64,000 nt of DNA from Actinophytocola sp049647105. GTDB lineage: Bacteria; Actinomycetota; Actinomycetes; Mycobacteriales; Pseudonocardiaceae. The position numbers and the translations under genes are program-made. The notes below the pieces were generated by a model. That model was not told where the DNA came from. It did no database searches and saw only the letters and a program-made list of their open reading frames with translations. Of this stretch, positions 1 to 8,621 are shown in pieces; positions within the stretch are counted from its first letter, which is position 1, and every line of letters starts with the position of its first letter. The DNA lies in assembly GCF_049647105.1 (NCBI RefSeq), contig NZ_JBARWZ010000059.1, forward strand, positions 1 to 64,000. The letters run 5' to 3'.

Positions 1-1221
1 GACCGCGGCCGCGGCGGTGGCCCACGGCGGGCAGCGGACGCCGACCGTGCCGGGCAGGTGGGGTGGGAGGCTCGCGGCGAGATCCTCCGCGCCGGGGCCG
101 CCGAGCAGCAGCGGCAGATCGGCTGGCGCGGTCTTCGCGCGGTCGATGGCCTCGACCAGCGCACGGGAGTCGCGTGGCGTCTCGTCGCGCGGCCGGACCG
201 GCACCTGCGCGACAAGGCGAAGGCTCGTCGGCACACCCGCGATCGTGGTGTGGCCCGAGGTCAGCCTCGGCAGACCCGCCGTCACCGCGCAGATCGAGAG
301 GGCGGTGCCGTCCGCGCGGGTCAGCGCCACGAGCGCGTCCTGCTCGCCCGCGAGCTGTGCCGTGCCGCGGACCGTCGCGGCCGCCGCGCCGCCGTAGAGC
401 GCGAGCGGGTGCGTCGCGGCGTAGTCGATGGCCATGATCGTGCCGTCGTTGCGGGCGAAGAAGACCTCCGCGTGCCCGAGGCCATGTGCGGCCAGGACGT
501 TCTGCAACCGTTCCGCGTCCCGGCTGGCCGCCGGCGTCATCACCGCCTGGAGCACCGTGGCGTTCTCGCGTTCCAGCAGCCCGGTGCCACCGATCTCGTG
601 GGACAGCACGATCCGGACCGTGTCGCCGAGCTCCCGCTCCAGCAGCACCGCCGCGGTCTGCTCGTGGTCGGGGGTGAGCGTGGCGAACACCCCGGTGACC
701 GCCACGGCCTCGACCTTGCCCGCGACCGTGCGGGCGAAGTCGGCGAGACCGGCCTCGTCCAGCGGCTCCAGCTCGGTCCCGTCCAGCCGCGCGCCACCGG
801 TCACGCACGTGCTGGCGAGCACGACACGATCCCGGAACTTGGGCGGCCACAAGGCAAGCGGGGGGACCGCGGTCGTCGCCGCGCCCAGCCGCACCACCGC
901 GACCAGCCCGTGCCCGCCGGTCCAGGCCCCCGGCGGATCCGAGTCCGCGCCAGGGTCCACCACGAGGTCGTCCACCTCGCTGATCGCGAACAGCACGCGG
1001 TCGATGTCCTCGACCGTGCGGCCGTCGTCGGCCGCCAGGTGTGCCAGCAGCGGGTCCAGCACGGCGGTCAGCGTGGCGTCGGTCGTCTGTCTGCCCGCCA
1101 GCCGCAGGGTCTTCACGGCGACGACGGTGCCCTGGGCGTCCACCAGCGCCCCGGCGACCTCGTCACCGTCCAGCGCGATCCCGAGCCGGTAGCCGGTGGC
1201 CGGTGGTGTCGGGTCAGGCAT
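1..1221 (-). CDS. Hydantoinase/oxoprolinase (HyuA-type) family protein, partial
   Basis: The gene starts at ATG 1221 and runs off the left edge of the window, so only the first 407 codons are visible and the C-terminus is missing. The N-terminus carries the glycine/aspartate nucleotide-binding pattern of the hydantoinase/oxoprolinase N-terminal domain (GIALDGDEVAGALVDAQGTV), and the family's ENATVLQA segment is present near residue 215. Such proteins are ATP-dependent ring-opening amidohydrolases of hydantoins, 5-oxoproline and related lactams in the cytoplasm; the substrate here is unknown. The start overlaps the stop of the upstream DUF917 gene by 8 bases, so the two are translationally coupled. 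This gene pairing is common in actinobacteria and is usually placed in purine/hydantoin-like catabolism (inference). Confidence 0.85.
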   Translation of the reverse strand, partial: MPDPTPPATGYRLGIALDGDEVAGALVDAQGTVVAVKTLRLAGRQTTDATLTAVLDPLLAHLAADDGRTVEDIDRVLFAISEVDDLVVDPGADSDPPGAWTGGHGLVAVVRLGAATTAVPPLALWPPKFRDRVVLASTCVTGGARLDGTELEPLDEAGLADFARTVAGKVEAVAVTGVFATLTPDHEQTAAVLLERELGDTVRIVLSHEIGGTGLLERENATVLQAVMTPAASRDAERLQNVLAAHGLGHAEVFFARNDGTIMAIDYAATHPLALYGGAAAATVRGTAQLAGEQDALVALTRADGTALSICAVTAGLPRLTSGHTTIAGVPTSLRLVAQVPVRPRDETPRDSRALVEAIDRAKTAPADLPLLLGGPGAEDLAASLPPHLPGTVGVRCPPWATAAAAV

Positions 1222-2317
1222 GGTCGGCCGCCACCGGGGAGTAGTCGAGGGAGAGACCGAACGCGCGCGGCCCGACGAGCCGGAGTGCCTCCGGCCCCTG
1301 CCACTCGGGCGGGCACGGCAGCGCGAGCACCACGACACGGAGGCCGTACCGCAGCTCCGGCACCGGCACCGGCTCACCGCTGTGGACATCGAACAACGTG
1401 ATGACGTCCGGTGTCGCGGCCCGCAGCTCGCCGTCCTCCAGCACCGCGTGGTACTCGTGCCCGGCCTCCAGCCGCAGCCACCGGCCCTCGTCGCGGTTGA
1501 CCCCCTCCAGCAGGATCGTCCTGCGGCTGTTGGTGGCGAGTGTGGCGGTGGCCCTGTTCCTGATCGGGTGCACGCCGGTCACGCGGCACTCGGCCAGCCG
1601 GATCCCGCCGAACTCCTCGGCGAGCCTGCCCACGGCGGACCGCGTGGCGGCCCCGGCGGCCGCGGCTTCCTCCAGAACGGTGCCGATGCGCAGTGCCTTG
1701 GTCATCGACCCGTCGACCACGGCGCCATCGGCCTGTTCGACCGTCATCACGTACTCACTGCTCACGCCGCGGTTGCCGAACGCGGTCGCGACGTTGCGGG
1801 CGAGCCGTTCCAGCCATTCGCCGGACTCGGCCTGCACCAGGACCACGCGATCGTGTTCGTCCGCGAGCACCGACGGGCTCGCGGTGATCCCGGCGGCCTG
1901 CATGGCGACCTGCTCGATGCCGGGGAACGCGCGGCCCATGCCGTCGGCGTCCAGCAGGGGCAGGCCGGCGTGGGCCGCGAACGCGACCGAGATCGGACCG
2001 TTGCTGCCGCCGACCTCGGTGCACATCAGTGCCGCGACCGGGCGCTGGAAGTGGGCCTCGACCTGGTGGCGGATGACCACCGACTCGCGGCCGGTGCCGA
2101 TGCGCTCCACGTACACGTCCGGCGCGCCGATCAGCGCGCACGGCATCACCAGTTCGCCGGCGGGAAGGTCGGACAGCGAGACCACTCGCACCGGTCCGTG
2201 TTCGGCCACCGCGTGCAGTGCCACCGGTAACGTCTGCCCGGCCGGGCCCCCTCCGCCTGCTCCCAGTACGTCGCATCCCCGAGCGAACGCGGCAAGGTCG
2301 GCGGTATCGAAAATCAC
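1214..2317 (-). CDS. DUF917 family protein (hydantoin-catabolism associated)
   Basis: A 367-residue protein with the glycine-rich N-terminus (DVLGAGGGGPAGQTLP) and overall length of the DUF917 family, whose members are encoded beside hydantoinase/oxoprolinase genes; some relatives are annotated as S-methylthiohydantoin desulfurase. The biochemical role of this copy is not established. I chose GTG 2317; an adjacent TTG at 2320 is equally in frame. No Shine-Dalgarno is visible, but a TAGCAT -10-like hexamer lies six bases before the GTG, so the mRNA may be leaderless. The gene heads a two-gene operon with the partial HyuA-like gene and is divergent from the PucR regulator 60 bases away, which is the likely controller. 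Confidence 0.82.
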   Translation of the reverse strand: MIFDTADLAAFARGCDVLGAGGGGPAGQTLPVALHAVAEHGPVRVVSLSDLPAGELVMPCALIGAPDVYVERIGTGRESVVIRHQVEAHFQRPVAALMCTEVGGSNGPISVAFAAHAGLPLLDADGMGRAFPGIEQVAMQAAGITASPSVLADEHDRVVLVQAESGEWLERLARNVATAFGNRGVSSEYVMTVEQADGAVVDGSMTKALRIGTVLEEAAAAGAATRSAVGRLAEEFGGIRLAECRVTGVHPIRNRATATLATNSRRTILLEGVNRDEGRWLRLEAGHEYHAVLEDGELRAATPDVITLFDVHSGEPVPVPELRYGLRVVVLALPCPPEWQGPEALRLVGPRAFGLSLDYSPVAADHA

Positions 2318-2377
2318 CAAGCCATGCTAGTAGGCTGTCACGCAGCGTGTTTAGCTTCACACAACAGGAAATAGGCC

Positions 2378-3919
2378 GTGTTTATCGCGCAACCACAAAC
2401 CGAAGGTCAGGCCGGTGCGACGAGCGTCCGCGAACTGCTGGCGGAGCCCGATCTCTCCTCGCTGACGCTGCTCGGCGGTGACGTGGCCAGGGTCGTGAGC
2501 TCGGTCCGGGTGGTCGCCGAGCTGAACGAACTACGCCTCCTCGGCGCCGGCGAGCTGGCGGTGGTGATGCCCTCGGCGTCCGCCAGGGCACAGGGGCACC
2601 TGTTCGACGTGGCGCTCCGGGACACGGCCGTCACCGGGGCGGCGGCGGTGGTCCTCACCGCTGTCGACGCCGACTCGGTCGAACCGACCGCGCGGCGCAT
2701 CGCCGACCGCTGCACGCTCGCCCTCCTCACCGCGCCCTCCGCTGACCCGACCCGGCTGGTGATCGCCGTGGCGCGGGTGCTCAGCGGGGACACGGACAGT
2801 GCCCTGGCCAGGGTCGATGCCGCCCGCGGCCTCATCGCCTCGGCGGACACCGCCGACGCCGTTCTGGCCGCCGCCGCCGAGGCCCTCGCCACCGTGGTCA
2901 CGGTCCGCGAGCCCGGCCACGCCGAACCCGCCGCCATCGTGGAGGTGGACGGTGTCGCCGACGGCTACGTCACGGCCGCCGTGCCCGAGGGGGCGCGGGG
3001 GGCGTGGATCGTCGCGGCACGGACCGTGGTGCGGCTCGCCGCGGACGCGTACGCACGGGTCGTCGCGGGGAACCGGCGGACCGACCTCGCGCCGATCCAC
3101 GACCGGGGCCGCCTGCTCGGCGAACTGCTCCTCGCGCCGGAGCCGGAACGTGCGCCGCTCGTGGCACGGGCCAGGGCACTCGGTCTCGCGGTGGATGGCT
3201 GGCACCAGGTCCTGCGGTTCGAGCTGTCCTCGTCGCTGACCGAACCCGCAGGCGCGGCACCGGCGGGCATGGGCCAGACCGAGGCCGTCGCGAGCGTCGC
3301 GCTCGACGCGATCCTGGCCGGTGGCGGCGCCGATGCCGTCGACAGCTGGCACGGCACCCGGATCGGGGGCGACGTGCTCCTCGTGCGCACCACCGGTGCG
3401 AAACCGGAAGCGTCCGCCGCTCGCGTCGCACGCCGGGCGGCGACCACCGCGCTGGCCGCGGCCCGTGACCGGTTTCCCCGGCTCGTGATCCGGTGCGGGA
3501 TCGGCGGGGTGTACCGGCGCGCGGAGGGTCTGCGCACCTCCGCCACCGATGCCAGGGCGGCACTCGCGGCCACCCGCCAGTCAACGCCACCACGCGACAT
3601 CATCGCGATCGACGCACTCGGCCTGAACCGCATGCTGGTCGAGTGGTACGCCTCGGACACCACCCGCGCCTCGGTGGACGACATGCTCGCTCCGCTGGCC
3701 GACCTCGGCAGCCAGGCCGCCGAGGACGCGATCCGCACCCTTCAGGCCTACCTGGACCACCAGAGCTCACCCGCCAAGGCCGCGAAGGACCTCAACGTCC
3801 ACCCGCAGACGATCGCCTACCGGCTACGCAAGATCACCGCGCTCCTGCACGTCGACCTCGACGACGCCGAGCAGCGGCTCGCGCTGCAACTCGCCTGCCG
3901 CGCCTGGCTGATGCGCTGA
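2378..3919 (+). CDS. PucR family transcriptional regulator
   Basis: A 513-residue regulator with an N-terminal PucR-type sensory domain (about residues 15-130) and a C-terminal PucR helix-turn-helix (about residues 455-510; SSPAKAAKDLNVHPQTIAYR). The layout matches the PucR/CdaR group, which respond to purine-derived or other metabolites and usually regulate neighbouring catabolic genes. The GTG start at 2378 has an AGGAA Shine-Dalgarno seven bases upstream. It is divergent from the DUF917-hydantoinase operon with under 65 bases between start codons, so it most likely controls that operon and itself. The ligand cannot be read from sequence. The gene ends 15 bases before the convergent HxlR gene. 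Confidence 0.88.
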   Translation: MFIAQPQTEGQAGATSVRELLAEPDLSSLTLLGGDVARVVSSVRVVAELNELRLLGAGELAVVMPSASARAQGHLFDVALRDTAVTGAAAVVLTAVDADSVEPTARRIADRCTLALLTAPSADPTRLVIAVARVLSGDTDSALARVDAARGLIASADTADAVLAAAAEALATVVTVREPGHAEPAAIVEVDGVADGYVTAAVPEGARGAWIVAARTVVRLAADAYARVVAGNRRTDLAPIHDRGRLLGELLLAPEPERAPLVARARALGLAVDGWHQVLRFELSSSLTEPAGAAPAGMGQTEAVASVALDAILAGGGADAVDSWHGTRIGGDVLLVRTTGAKPEASAARVARRAATTALAAARDRFPRLVIRCGIGGVYRRAEGLRTSATDARAALAATRQSTPPRDIIAIDALGLNRMLVEWYASDTTRASVDDMLAPLADLGSQAAEDAIRTLQAYLDHQSSPAKAAKDLNVHPQTIAYRLRKITALLHVDLDDAEQRLALQLACRAWLMR

Positions 3920-3934
3920 CCGGGACACCGTGGA

Positions 3935-4642
3935 TCAGGAGACGGTCTCCAGGTCCGGCAGGTCCGGCGCGGGCGGGATGTGGAACAGGTCGACGAAGGT
4001 GGCGAGCCGGGCGGGGTCGCCCTGTGGCTCGATCAGGCCGAGCCACAGCGCGTCGGTCGGGCTGAGCTCGGCGGCCATCAGGTGTTTGAGCACCGGGGTG
4101 TCGACGATCAGGTCGGCGCCGGGAAGCTCCCCTTCCTCGACGGTGAGGGCACCGTCGTCGACGCGGACGCTGACCACCAGGTCACCGAACCGCACCTCGA
4201 AGCTCGTGTGGACGCCGCGTGCGCGTTCCGGGCGGAACGTGGCGCGCAGCGCGAGGATCGCCATGTCCAGGGTGAACAGGTCGCCGAGGCGCGGGTCGCC
4301 CAGCGACCGGGCACCCCACCGGCCGAGCTGGAGCAGGATCGGCTCGAGGTCCTTGCCGTAGTCGGTCAGCTCGTAGACGGGCGAGGAGTCCGCGCCGCTC
4401 CGCGCGACCACGCCGGCGGCCGCCAGCTCGCCGAGCCGCTCGTCCAGGTCGGCGAAGGAGAGTCTGGGCAGCAGCTCCGCCAGGTCGGCGCGTGGTTTCG
4501 GACCCAGGAGCAGGTCACGGACGATGAGCGCCGACCACGGCGAGCCGATGATCTCGAAAGCCCGCGCGATGCCACAGAACTGCCGGTAGGACCGGCCGGG
4601 CGTGTCTGCGTCCTCTGTGCCCGGGTAGTCGTCGACCCGCAT
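3935..4642 (-). CDS. HxlR family winged-helix transcriptional regulator with SCP2-like C-terminus
   Basis: A 235-residue protein with an HxlR/MarR-like winged helix at about residues 12-105 (CGIARAFEIIGSPWSALIVR, then LPRLSFADLDERLGELAAAG). The additional C-terminal half of about 120 residues resembles the sterol-carrier-2-like domain found in long HxlR proteins; it may bind a small hydrophobic ligand (inference). The ATG at 4642 lies two bases after the stop of the MalY-type lyase gene, so both are cotranscribed. The regulator may sense a metabolite linked to the lyase, but the operon organisation alone does not show which genes it controls. Confidence 0.85.
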   Translation of the reverse strand: MRVDDYPGTEDADTPGRSYRQFCGIARAFEIIGSPWSALIVRDLLLGPKPRADLAELLPRLSFADLDERLGELAAAGVVARSGADSSPVYELTDYGKDLEPILLQLGRWGARSLGDPRLGDLFTLDMAILALRATFRPERARGVHTSFEVRFGDLVVSVRVDDGALTVEEGELPGADLIVDTPVLKHLMAAELSPTDALWLGLIEPQGDPARLATFVDLFHIPPAPDLPDLETVS

Positions 4643-4644
4643 CG

Positions 4645-5850
4645 TCAGCTCACCTTCCGCCGTGTGTTCGCGACCGCGTCGGCCATGCGGTCGAGGATCT
4701 TGTGCAGCAGCGGTGCCGGGGTGGCGAAGTTGAGCCGCACGAAACCGTCGCCGCCTGGGTTGTAGCCGCTGCCGGGGTTGAGCTCGACCCGCGCGTGGTC
4801 CCGGAAGAACGACGCCGGATCGGGGCCGTAGCCAAGGCCACGGCAGTCGAGCCAGGACAGGTAGGTCGCCTCCGGCATGTGGTGGTGGACCTCCGGCAGG
4901 TGTTCCGCGACGAACTCGGTGACGATCCGCCGGTTGGCGTCGAGGTAGTCGACGACGGTGTCCAGCCAGCCGGCCCCCTCGGTCCACGCGGCGAGGCAGG
5001 CCAGCATGCCGAGGACGTTGACGCTCGGCCCGGAGGGCAGCTCGGCCAGCCTGTCCCGCAGCGCCGCGACGCCGATGTGGCCGACCGCGCAGCGGAGACC
5101 GGCCAGGCCGAACGCCTTGCTCGCCGAGTACATGGTCACGGTGCGTGCCTCGATGGCGGGATCGAGCGAGGCGAACGGCAGGTGGCGATGCGGTGCGTAG
5201 GTGAGGTCCGCGTGCAGGTCGTCCGAGATCACGACCAGGTCGTGGCGCTCGGCGGCCTCGGCGAGCGACAGCAGCTCGTCGCGGGTGAAGGCCCGGCCGG
5301 TCGGGTTGTGCGGGTTGACGATGATCAGCGCCCGGCAGCCGCCCTCGGCCACCCGGCGGGCGCAGTCGTCGGCGTCGAACGCCCAGCCGTCCGGGGTGTC
5401 GATCATCGGCAGCGGTACCACGCGCAGGCCCAGCTGCTCGATCGTCGCGGTGAGCGGACCGTGGGCGGGGGTGTGGATCGCGACGCCGTCACCGGGTTTC
5501 GTGCTCAGCTCCAGCATGGTGCGCACGGCGTGCACGACGTCGGTGAACTCCCGGACGTGCTCCGGGTCGGGCCACCAGCCGTTGCGCTCCTTCATGCGGT
5601 AGGCGAAGGCCGCGCGCAGCGGGCTCACGCCGTCCGGCCAGTCCGGGTAGCCGAAGTCGCCCATGTCGATGTACCGCCGCAGCGAGGACACCACCGGCTC
5701 CGCGACCGGGAAGTCCATGTCGGCAACCCATGCCGGCAGCACCCCGGGGGCGGGGGCGCGCCACTTCCGTCCCGGGCGGAACCGCAGCACGCGCTCGTCG
5801 AGCTGGTCGAAGACCACGTACCTGGGCCGGTCGGTCCGTGCGGCGGTCAT
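4645..5850 (-). CDS. MalY/PatB family PLP-dependent C-S lyase (cystathionine beta-lyase type)
   Basis: A 401-residue fold-type I PLP enzyme. The substrate/cofactor motif NPHNPTGR is at residues 179-186, followed by the SDDLHAD segment, and the Schiff-base lysine is Lys245 in YSASKAFGLAG. These features and length match the MalY/PatB group, which split cystathionine or other S-conjugated cysteines into a thiol, pyruvate and ammonia. It acts in the cytoplasm. I placed the start at ATG 5850; a GTG at 5898 would add 16 residues with no homology-like character. The downstream HxlR gene follows after two bases. The exact substrate (cystathionine versus xenobiotic or sulfur metabolite) cannot be told from sequence. 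Confidence 0.88.
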   Translation of the reverse strand: MTAARTDRPRYVVFDQLDERVLRFRPGRKWRAPAPGVLPAWVADMDFPVAEPVVSSLRRYIDMGDFGYPDWPDGVSPLRAAFAYRMKERNGWWPDPEHVREFTDVVHAVRTMLELSTKPGDGVAIHTPAHGPLTATIEQLGLRVVPLPMIDTPDGWAFDADDCARRVAEGGCRALIIVNPHNPTGRAFTRDELLSLAEAAERHDLVVISDDLHADLTYAPHRHLPFASLDPAIEARTVTMYSASKAFGLAGLRCAVGHIGVAALRDRLAELPSGPSVNVLGMLACLAAWTEGAGWLDTVVDYLDANRRIVTEFVAEHLPEVHHHMPEATYLSWLDCRGLGYGPDPASFFRDHARVELNPGSGYNPGGDGFVRLNFATPAPLLHKILDRMADAVANTRRKVS

Positions 5851-5955
5851 GTCCGACCCGCTCTGGAGGCTGCGCGCATGGTGCCCAGCACAACGCACCG
5901 GCTCGATCGCTGTCTTCTCCGTGAGTGCTCATTCGCCGCATGGCACGTGGCCTGA

Positions 5956-5980
5956 GCGGGCAGACGTTTGATCTGCCCGC
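5956..5980. promoter_or_regulatory. Inverted repeat between divergent lyase and desaturase genes
   Basis: Perfect 9-base arms, GCGGGCAGA and TCTGCCCGC, flank a 7-base loop. The genes on either side point away from it, so it is unlikely to be a terminator. It lies 76-100 bases before the desaturase start, a suitable place for a repressor operator or a 5-prime leader hairpin. The binding protein is unknown. Confidence 0.45.
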
Positions 5981-6055
5981 CATCCGGAAAACCCTGAGTA
6001 GTCGCCCTGGACCCGGTGATGTCGATTTCGACTGTTACCGGAGGTGTTGCGGCAA

Positions 6056-7030
6056 ATGACCAGTACTCTCGAACGTCCTGTCAGAGAGCGGCGTGAAGCG
6101 CCGGAGCCGATGCTGGCGGGGGAGAAGTCCCGGACCCAGCTCAACCTGGTGAGGCTCTTCGCGATCGTGCCGTTGCTGGCGCTGGCCGCGGCTGTGCCGT
6201 TCGCGTGGGGGTGGGGCCTCGGGTGGGTCGATGCCGGGCTCGCCGCGCTCTTCTACACGGTGACCTGTCTCGGTGTGACGGTTGGTTTCCACCGTTACTT
6301 CACCCACGGGGCATTCAAGGCGAAACGTGGCCTGCGGATCGCGCTGGCCGTGGTGGGCAGCATGGCGATGCAGGGCCCGGTCGTGGGCTGGGTTGCTGAC
6401 CACCGCCGTCACCATGCCTTTGCCGACCGGGAGGGCGACCCGCATTCGCCGTGGCGTTTCGGTACCACCCCGGCCGCGTTGGCCAAGGGTTTCTGGTACG
6501 CGCACATGGGTTGGATGTTCGAGCGCGAGCAGACCAACGCCGCCAGGTTCGCGCCCGACCTGCTGGCCGATCGGGACATCCAGCGGGTGGACCGGCTGTT
6601 CCCGGTGTTGACGGTGGTGACCCTGCTGGCGCCTGCGGTGCTCGGCGGGTTGATCACCATGTCGTGGTGGGGTGCGCTGACCGCGTTCTTCTGGGCGAGT
6701 CTGGTCCGGGTCGCGTTGCTGCACCACGTCACGTGGTCGGTGAACTCGATCTGTCACCTGATCGGTGACCGGCCCTATGAGGCCAGGGACAGGTCCGCGA
6801 ACTTCTGGCCGCTGGCCATCGCCTCGATGGGCGAGTCGTGGCACAACTCCCACCACGCCGACCCGACCTGCGCGCGTCATGGTGTCCGCCGTGGACAGCT
6901 CGACATCTCCGCCCGTGTGATCTGGGTCTTCGAAAGGCTCGGCTGGGTGTCGAAGGTCCGCTGGCCGAAGCCGGAACGCTTCGCCGGCAAACTGAAGACC
7001 GCCCCCGCGCACGGAGGAGCACCGAGATGA
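6056..7030 (+). CDS. Membrane acyl-CoA/fatty-acid (delta-9 type) desaturase
   Basis: A 324-residue integral-membrane di-iron desaturase. The three histidine boxes are complete: HRYFTH at 79-84, HRRHH at 116-120 and HNSHH at 263-267. Hydrophobic segments lie on both sides of the boxes, as in stearoyl-CoA desaturases, which introduce a cis double bond into saturated acyl chains using O2 and an electron donor. No fused cytochrome b5 or ferredoxin domain is present. ATG 6056 has GGAGG eleven bases upstream; a GTG at 6044 overlaps that Shine-Dalgarno and is less likely. The stop overlaps the start of the DUF5994 gene by four bases, so the two are coupled. Membrane-fluidity control is the probable role (inference). 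Confidence 0.92.
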   Translation: MTSTLERPVRERREAPEPMLAGEKSRTQLNLVRLFAIVPLLALAAAVPFAWGWGLGWVDAGLAALFYTVTCLGVTVGFHRYFTHGAFKAKRGLRIALAVVGSMAMQGPVVGWVADHRRHHAFADREGDPHSPWRFGTTPAALAKGFWYAHMGWMFEREQTNAARFAPDLLADRDIQRVDRLFPVLTVVTLLAPAVLGGLITMSWWGALTAFFWASLVRVALLHHVTWSVNSICHLIGDRPYEARDRSANFWPLAIASMGESWHNSHHADPTCARHGVRRGQLDISARVIWVFERLGWVSKVRWPKPERFAGKLKTAPAHGGAPR

Positions 7031-7569
7031 ACAACGAACAATCGGACGAGCCGCGCGTGGAGATGAAACCGGCGGGCGCCGCCACCGGTTACGTGGACGG
7101 CGGCTGGTGGCCGCGGTCCACCGACCCGGCAGAGGAGTTTCCCGGCCTGGTCGGTGCGCTCCACGGGCATGTGGGGCAGGTGAGCCGCGTGGCCTACAAC
7201 CTCGACTTCTGGGCGCCGGTCCACCGCAAGCTGCTCATCGACGGCCGAGTCGTGCGATGCGAGGGCTTCCACACCATGAACCCGCACACCGTCACCGCGA
7301 TCGGCACGAACTCTCAACGAGTGACGCTGCTGGTGACGCCCCCGGACACCCCCGAGGATGTCGCCAGGGCGGTACTGCGGTCCGCCGCGGACCAGGACAG
7401 CGTCGCCACCGTCGAGGACATCCTGGCGGGCAACGGCGGCCGAGCCGACTCGCCGCCGGTCACCCGGCGCCGGACGCCGGTTGCGGACGCCATACCCGGC
7501 CAGCGCTGGGAAGACGAGGGCGGCACCGTCAACAGGAACGACCAGGTCCCGACGAACTCGGTCCGATAG
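7027..7569 (+). CDS. DUF5994 family protein
   Basis: A 180-residue soluble protein without signal peptide or membrane segment. The pattern GYVDGGWWPRSTDPAEEFPG near the N-terminus, followed by VAYNLDFWAPVHRKL and a VTLLVTPPDTP segment, is typical of DUF5994, an actinobacterial family without known function; the C-terminal 50 residues are polar and likely disordered. ATG 7027 overlaps the desaturase stop (ATGA), so it is translated with the desaturase. This coupling suggests a role connected to membrane lipid or envelope stress, but that is only inference from position. Confidence 0.75.
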   Translation: MNNEQSDEPRVEMKPAGAATGYVDGGWWPRSTDPAEEFPGLVGALHGHVGQVSRVAYNLDFWAPVHRKLLIDGRVVRCEGFHTMNPHTVTAIGTNSQRVTLLVTPPDTPEDVARAVLRSAADQDSVATVEDILAGNGGRADSPPVTRRRTPVADAIPGQRWEDEGGTVNRNDQVPTNSVR

Positions 7570-7616
7570 CCCGTGCTCGGCGACAACACATCAGAGGTTC
7601 ACCATCGGAGGCAGAC

Positions 7617-7775
7617 ATGCTCGTTCTCGTCATCATCCTGCTCGTGGCGTGGCTCATCCTGTCGGTGATCGGGTTCGCCATCAAAGGGCTGCTGTGGCTC
7701 GGCCTGATCGGCGTCGTCCTCTTCATCGGAACGGTCGCGGTCGGCGCGGTCCGGCGCAGGTCCCTCCACCGTTGA
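7617..7775 (+). CDS. Small hydrophobic membrane protein (52 residues)
   Basis: Nearly the whole peptide is hydrophobic: one long or two short membrane helices (VIILLVAWLILSVIGFAIKG and LLWLGLIGVVLFIGTVAVGA) followed by a basic tail RRRSLHR, which by the positive-inside rule would face the cytoplasm. Similar 50-60-residue hydrophobic proteins are widespread in actinobacteria and have no assigned function. A good GGAGG lies six bases before ATG 7617. It follows the DUF5994 gene after 47 bases in the same direction and is probably its last operon member. Confidence 0.7.
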   Translation: MLVLVIILLVAWLILSVIGFAIKGLLWLGLIGVVLFIGTVAVGAVRRRSLHR

Positions 7776-7793
7776 CCTGGCCTCGATGCGACG

Positions 7794-7814
7794 CCCAGGC
7801 CCCGTGGGCCTGGG
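7794..7814. terminator. Bidirectional hairpin terminator between convergent genes
   Basis: CCCAGGCCC and GGGCCTGGG form a perfect 9-base stem with a 3-base loop (CGT). It lies between the stop of the small membrane protein (plus strand) and the stop of the GAF-ANTAR gene (minus strand), which begins at the next base. There is no U-tract, as is common in high-GC actinobacteria. Confidence 0.65.
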
Positions 7815-8621
7815 TCAGGGGGCGCCGTGTGCCGTGATGGCGCTGACGTCGGCGGTGCCGGCGATGACCTGGCGGGCGAGGTCGGAGAGGCGGTGGTGGT
7901 GGGCACGAGCGTAGCCACGCAGCGCGGAGAATGCCTCGTCCGGCGTGAGGGTGCCGCTGTGTGCGGCGAGCATGCCTTTGGCCTGCTCGATGATGACCCG
8001 GGAGTTGAGGGCGGTCTGCAGCTGCTCGGTGACGACGGCGCTGTGGTCGATGCTGCGTTGTTGAAGAATGCCGATGGTGGCGACGTCGGCGAGGGCCTGA
8101 CCGAGCTGTGTCGACGTCGCGTGCATGCCGTCAGGCCGGGTGTTGAGCAGCGAGAGGGCGCCGATCACGTCGCGGCGTAGCCGCATCGGCAGCGCGTGCA
8201 CGGCGCGGAACCCGCAGGCGTCGGCAGCGGCGGCGTAGCGGGGCCACCGTTCGGCGTCGGCGGGCAGGTCGGTGCTGGTCACGACGTTGCCGGTGCGCAC
8301 GCATTCCACACACGGTCCGCCGTCGGTCTCGGCGGCGAACACTTCGAGCAGCTGGGCCTTCTCCGAAGAGGCGGCCGCCATCCGGATCCCACCGCGCTGG
8401 TCGGAGAGCAGCACGCCAGCGGCGTCCACTTCGAGCAGGTCAACACAGTGGTCGACGAGCATGTGCAGGAACTCGGTGAGATCGAAGTCGTCGACCATCG
8501 TGTCGGCGAGGTTCACGAACGCCTGCGCGACCCTCAGCACCGCCGCGCCGCCCGTGTTGCCGGAATCGGCGGTCTCGGTGAGCCTGAGTGAAGCTCGTGA
8601 ATCGCGTTCCAACCCGATCAC
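7815..8621 (-). CDS. GAF and ANTAR domain-containing protein (downstream copy)
   Basis: A 268-residue protein with a GAF sensory domain (about residues 20-185; signature GGPCVECVRTGNVVTSTDLP) and a C-terminal ANTAR RNA-binding domain (about residues 195-255; RVIIEQAKGMLAAHSG then AFSALRGYARAHHHRLSDLA). ANTAR proteins bind paired hexaloop hairpins in nascent RNA and cause antitermination; GAF domains sense small molecules or redox/light signals. The targets here are unknown. GTG 8621 overlaps the upstream gene's stop as GTGA, so it is translated by coupling to that second GAF-ANTAR gene. An earlier in-frame start would require reading well into the upstream gene and is not favoured. Confidence 0.88.
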   Translation of the reverse strand: MIGLERDSRASLRLTETADSGNTGGAAVLRVAQAFVNLADTMVDDFDLTEFLHMLVDHCVDLLEVDAAGVLLSDQRGGIRMAAASSEKAQLLEVFAAETDGGPCVECVRTGNVVTSTDLPADAERWPRYAAAADACGFRAVHALPMRLRRDVIGALSLLNTRPDGMHATSTQLGQALADVATIGILQQRSIDHSAVVTEQLQTALNSRVIIEQAKGMLAAHSGTLTPDEAFSALRGYARAHHHRLSDLARQVIAGTADVSAITAHGAP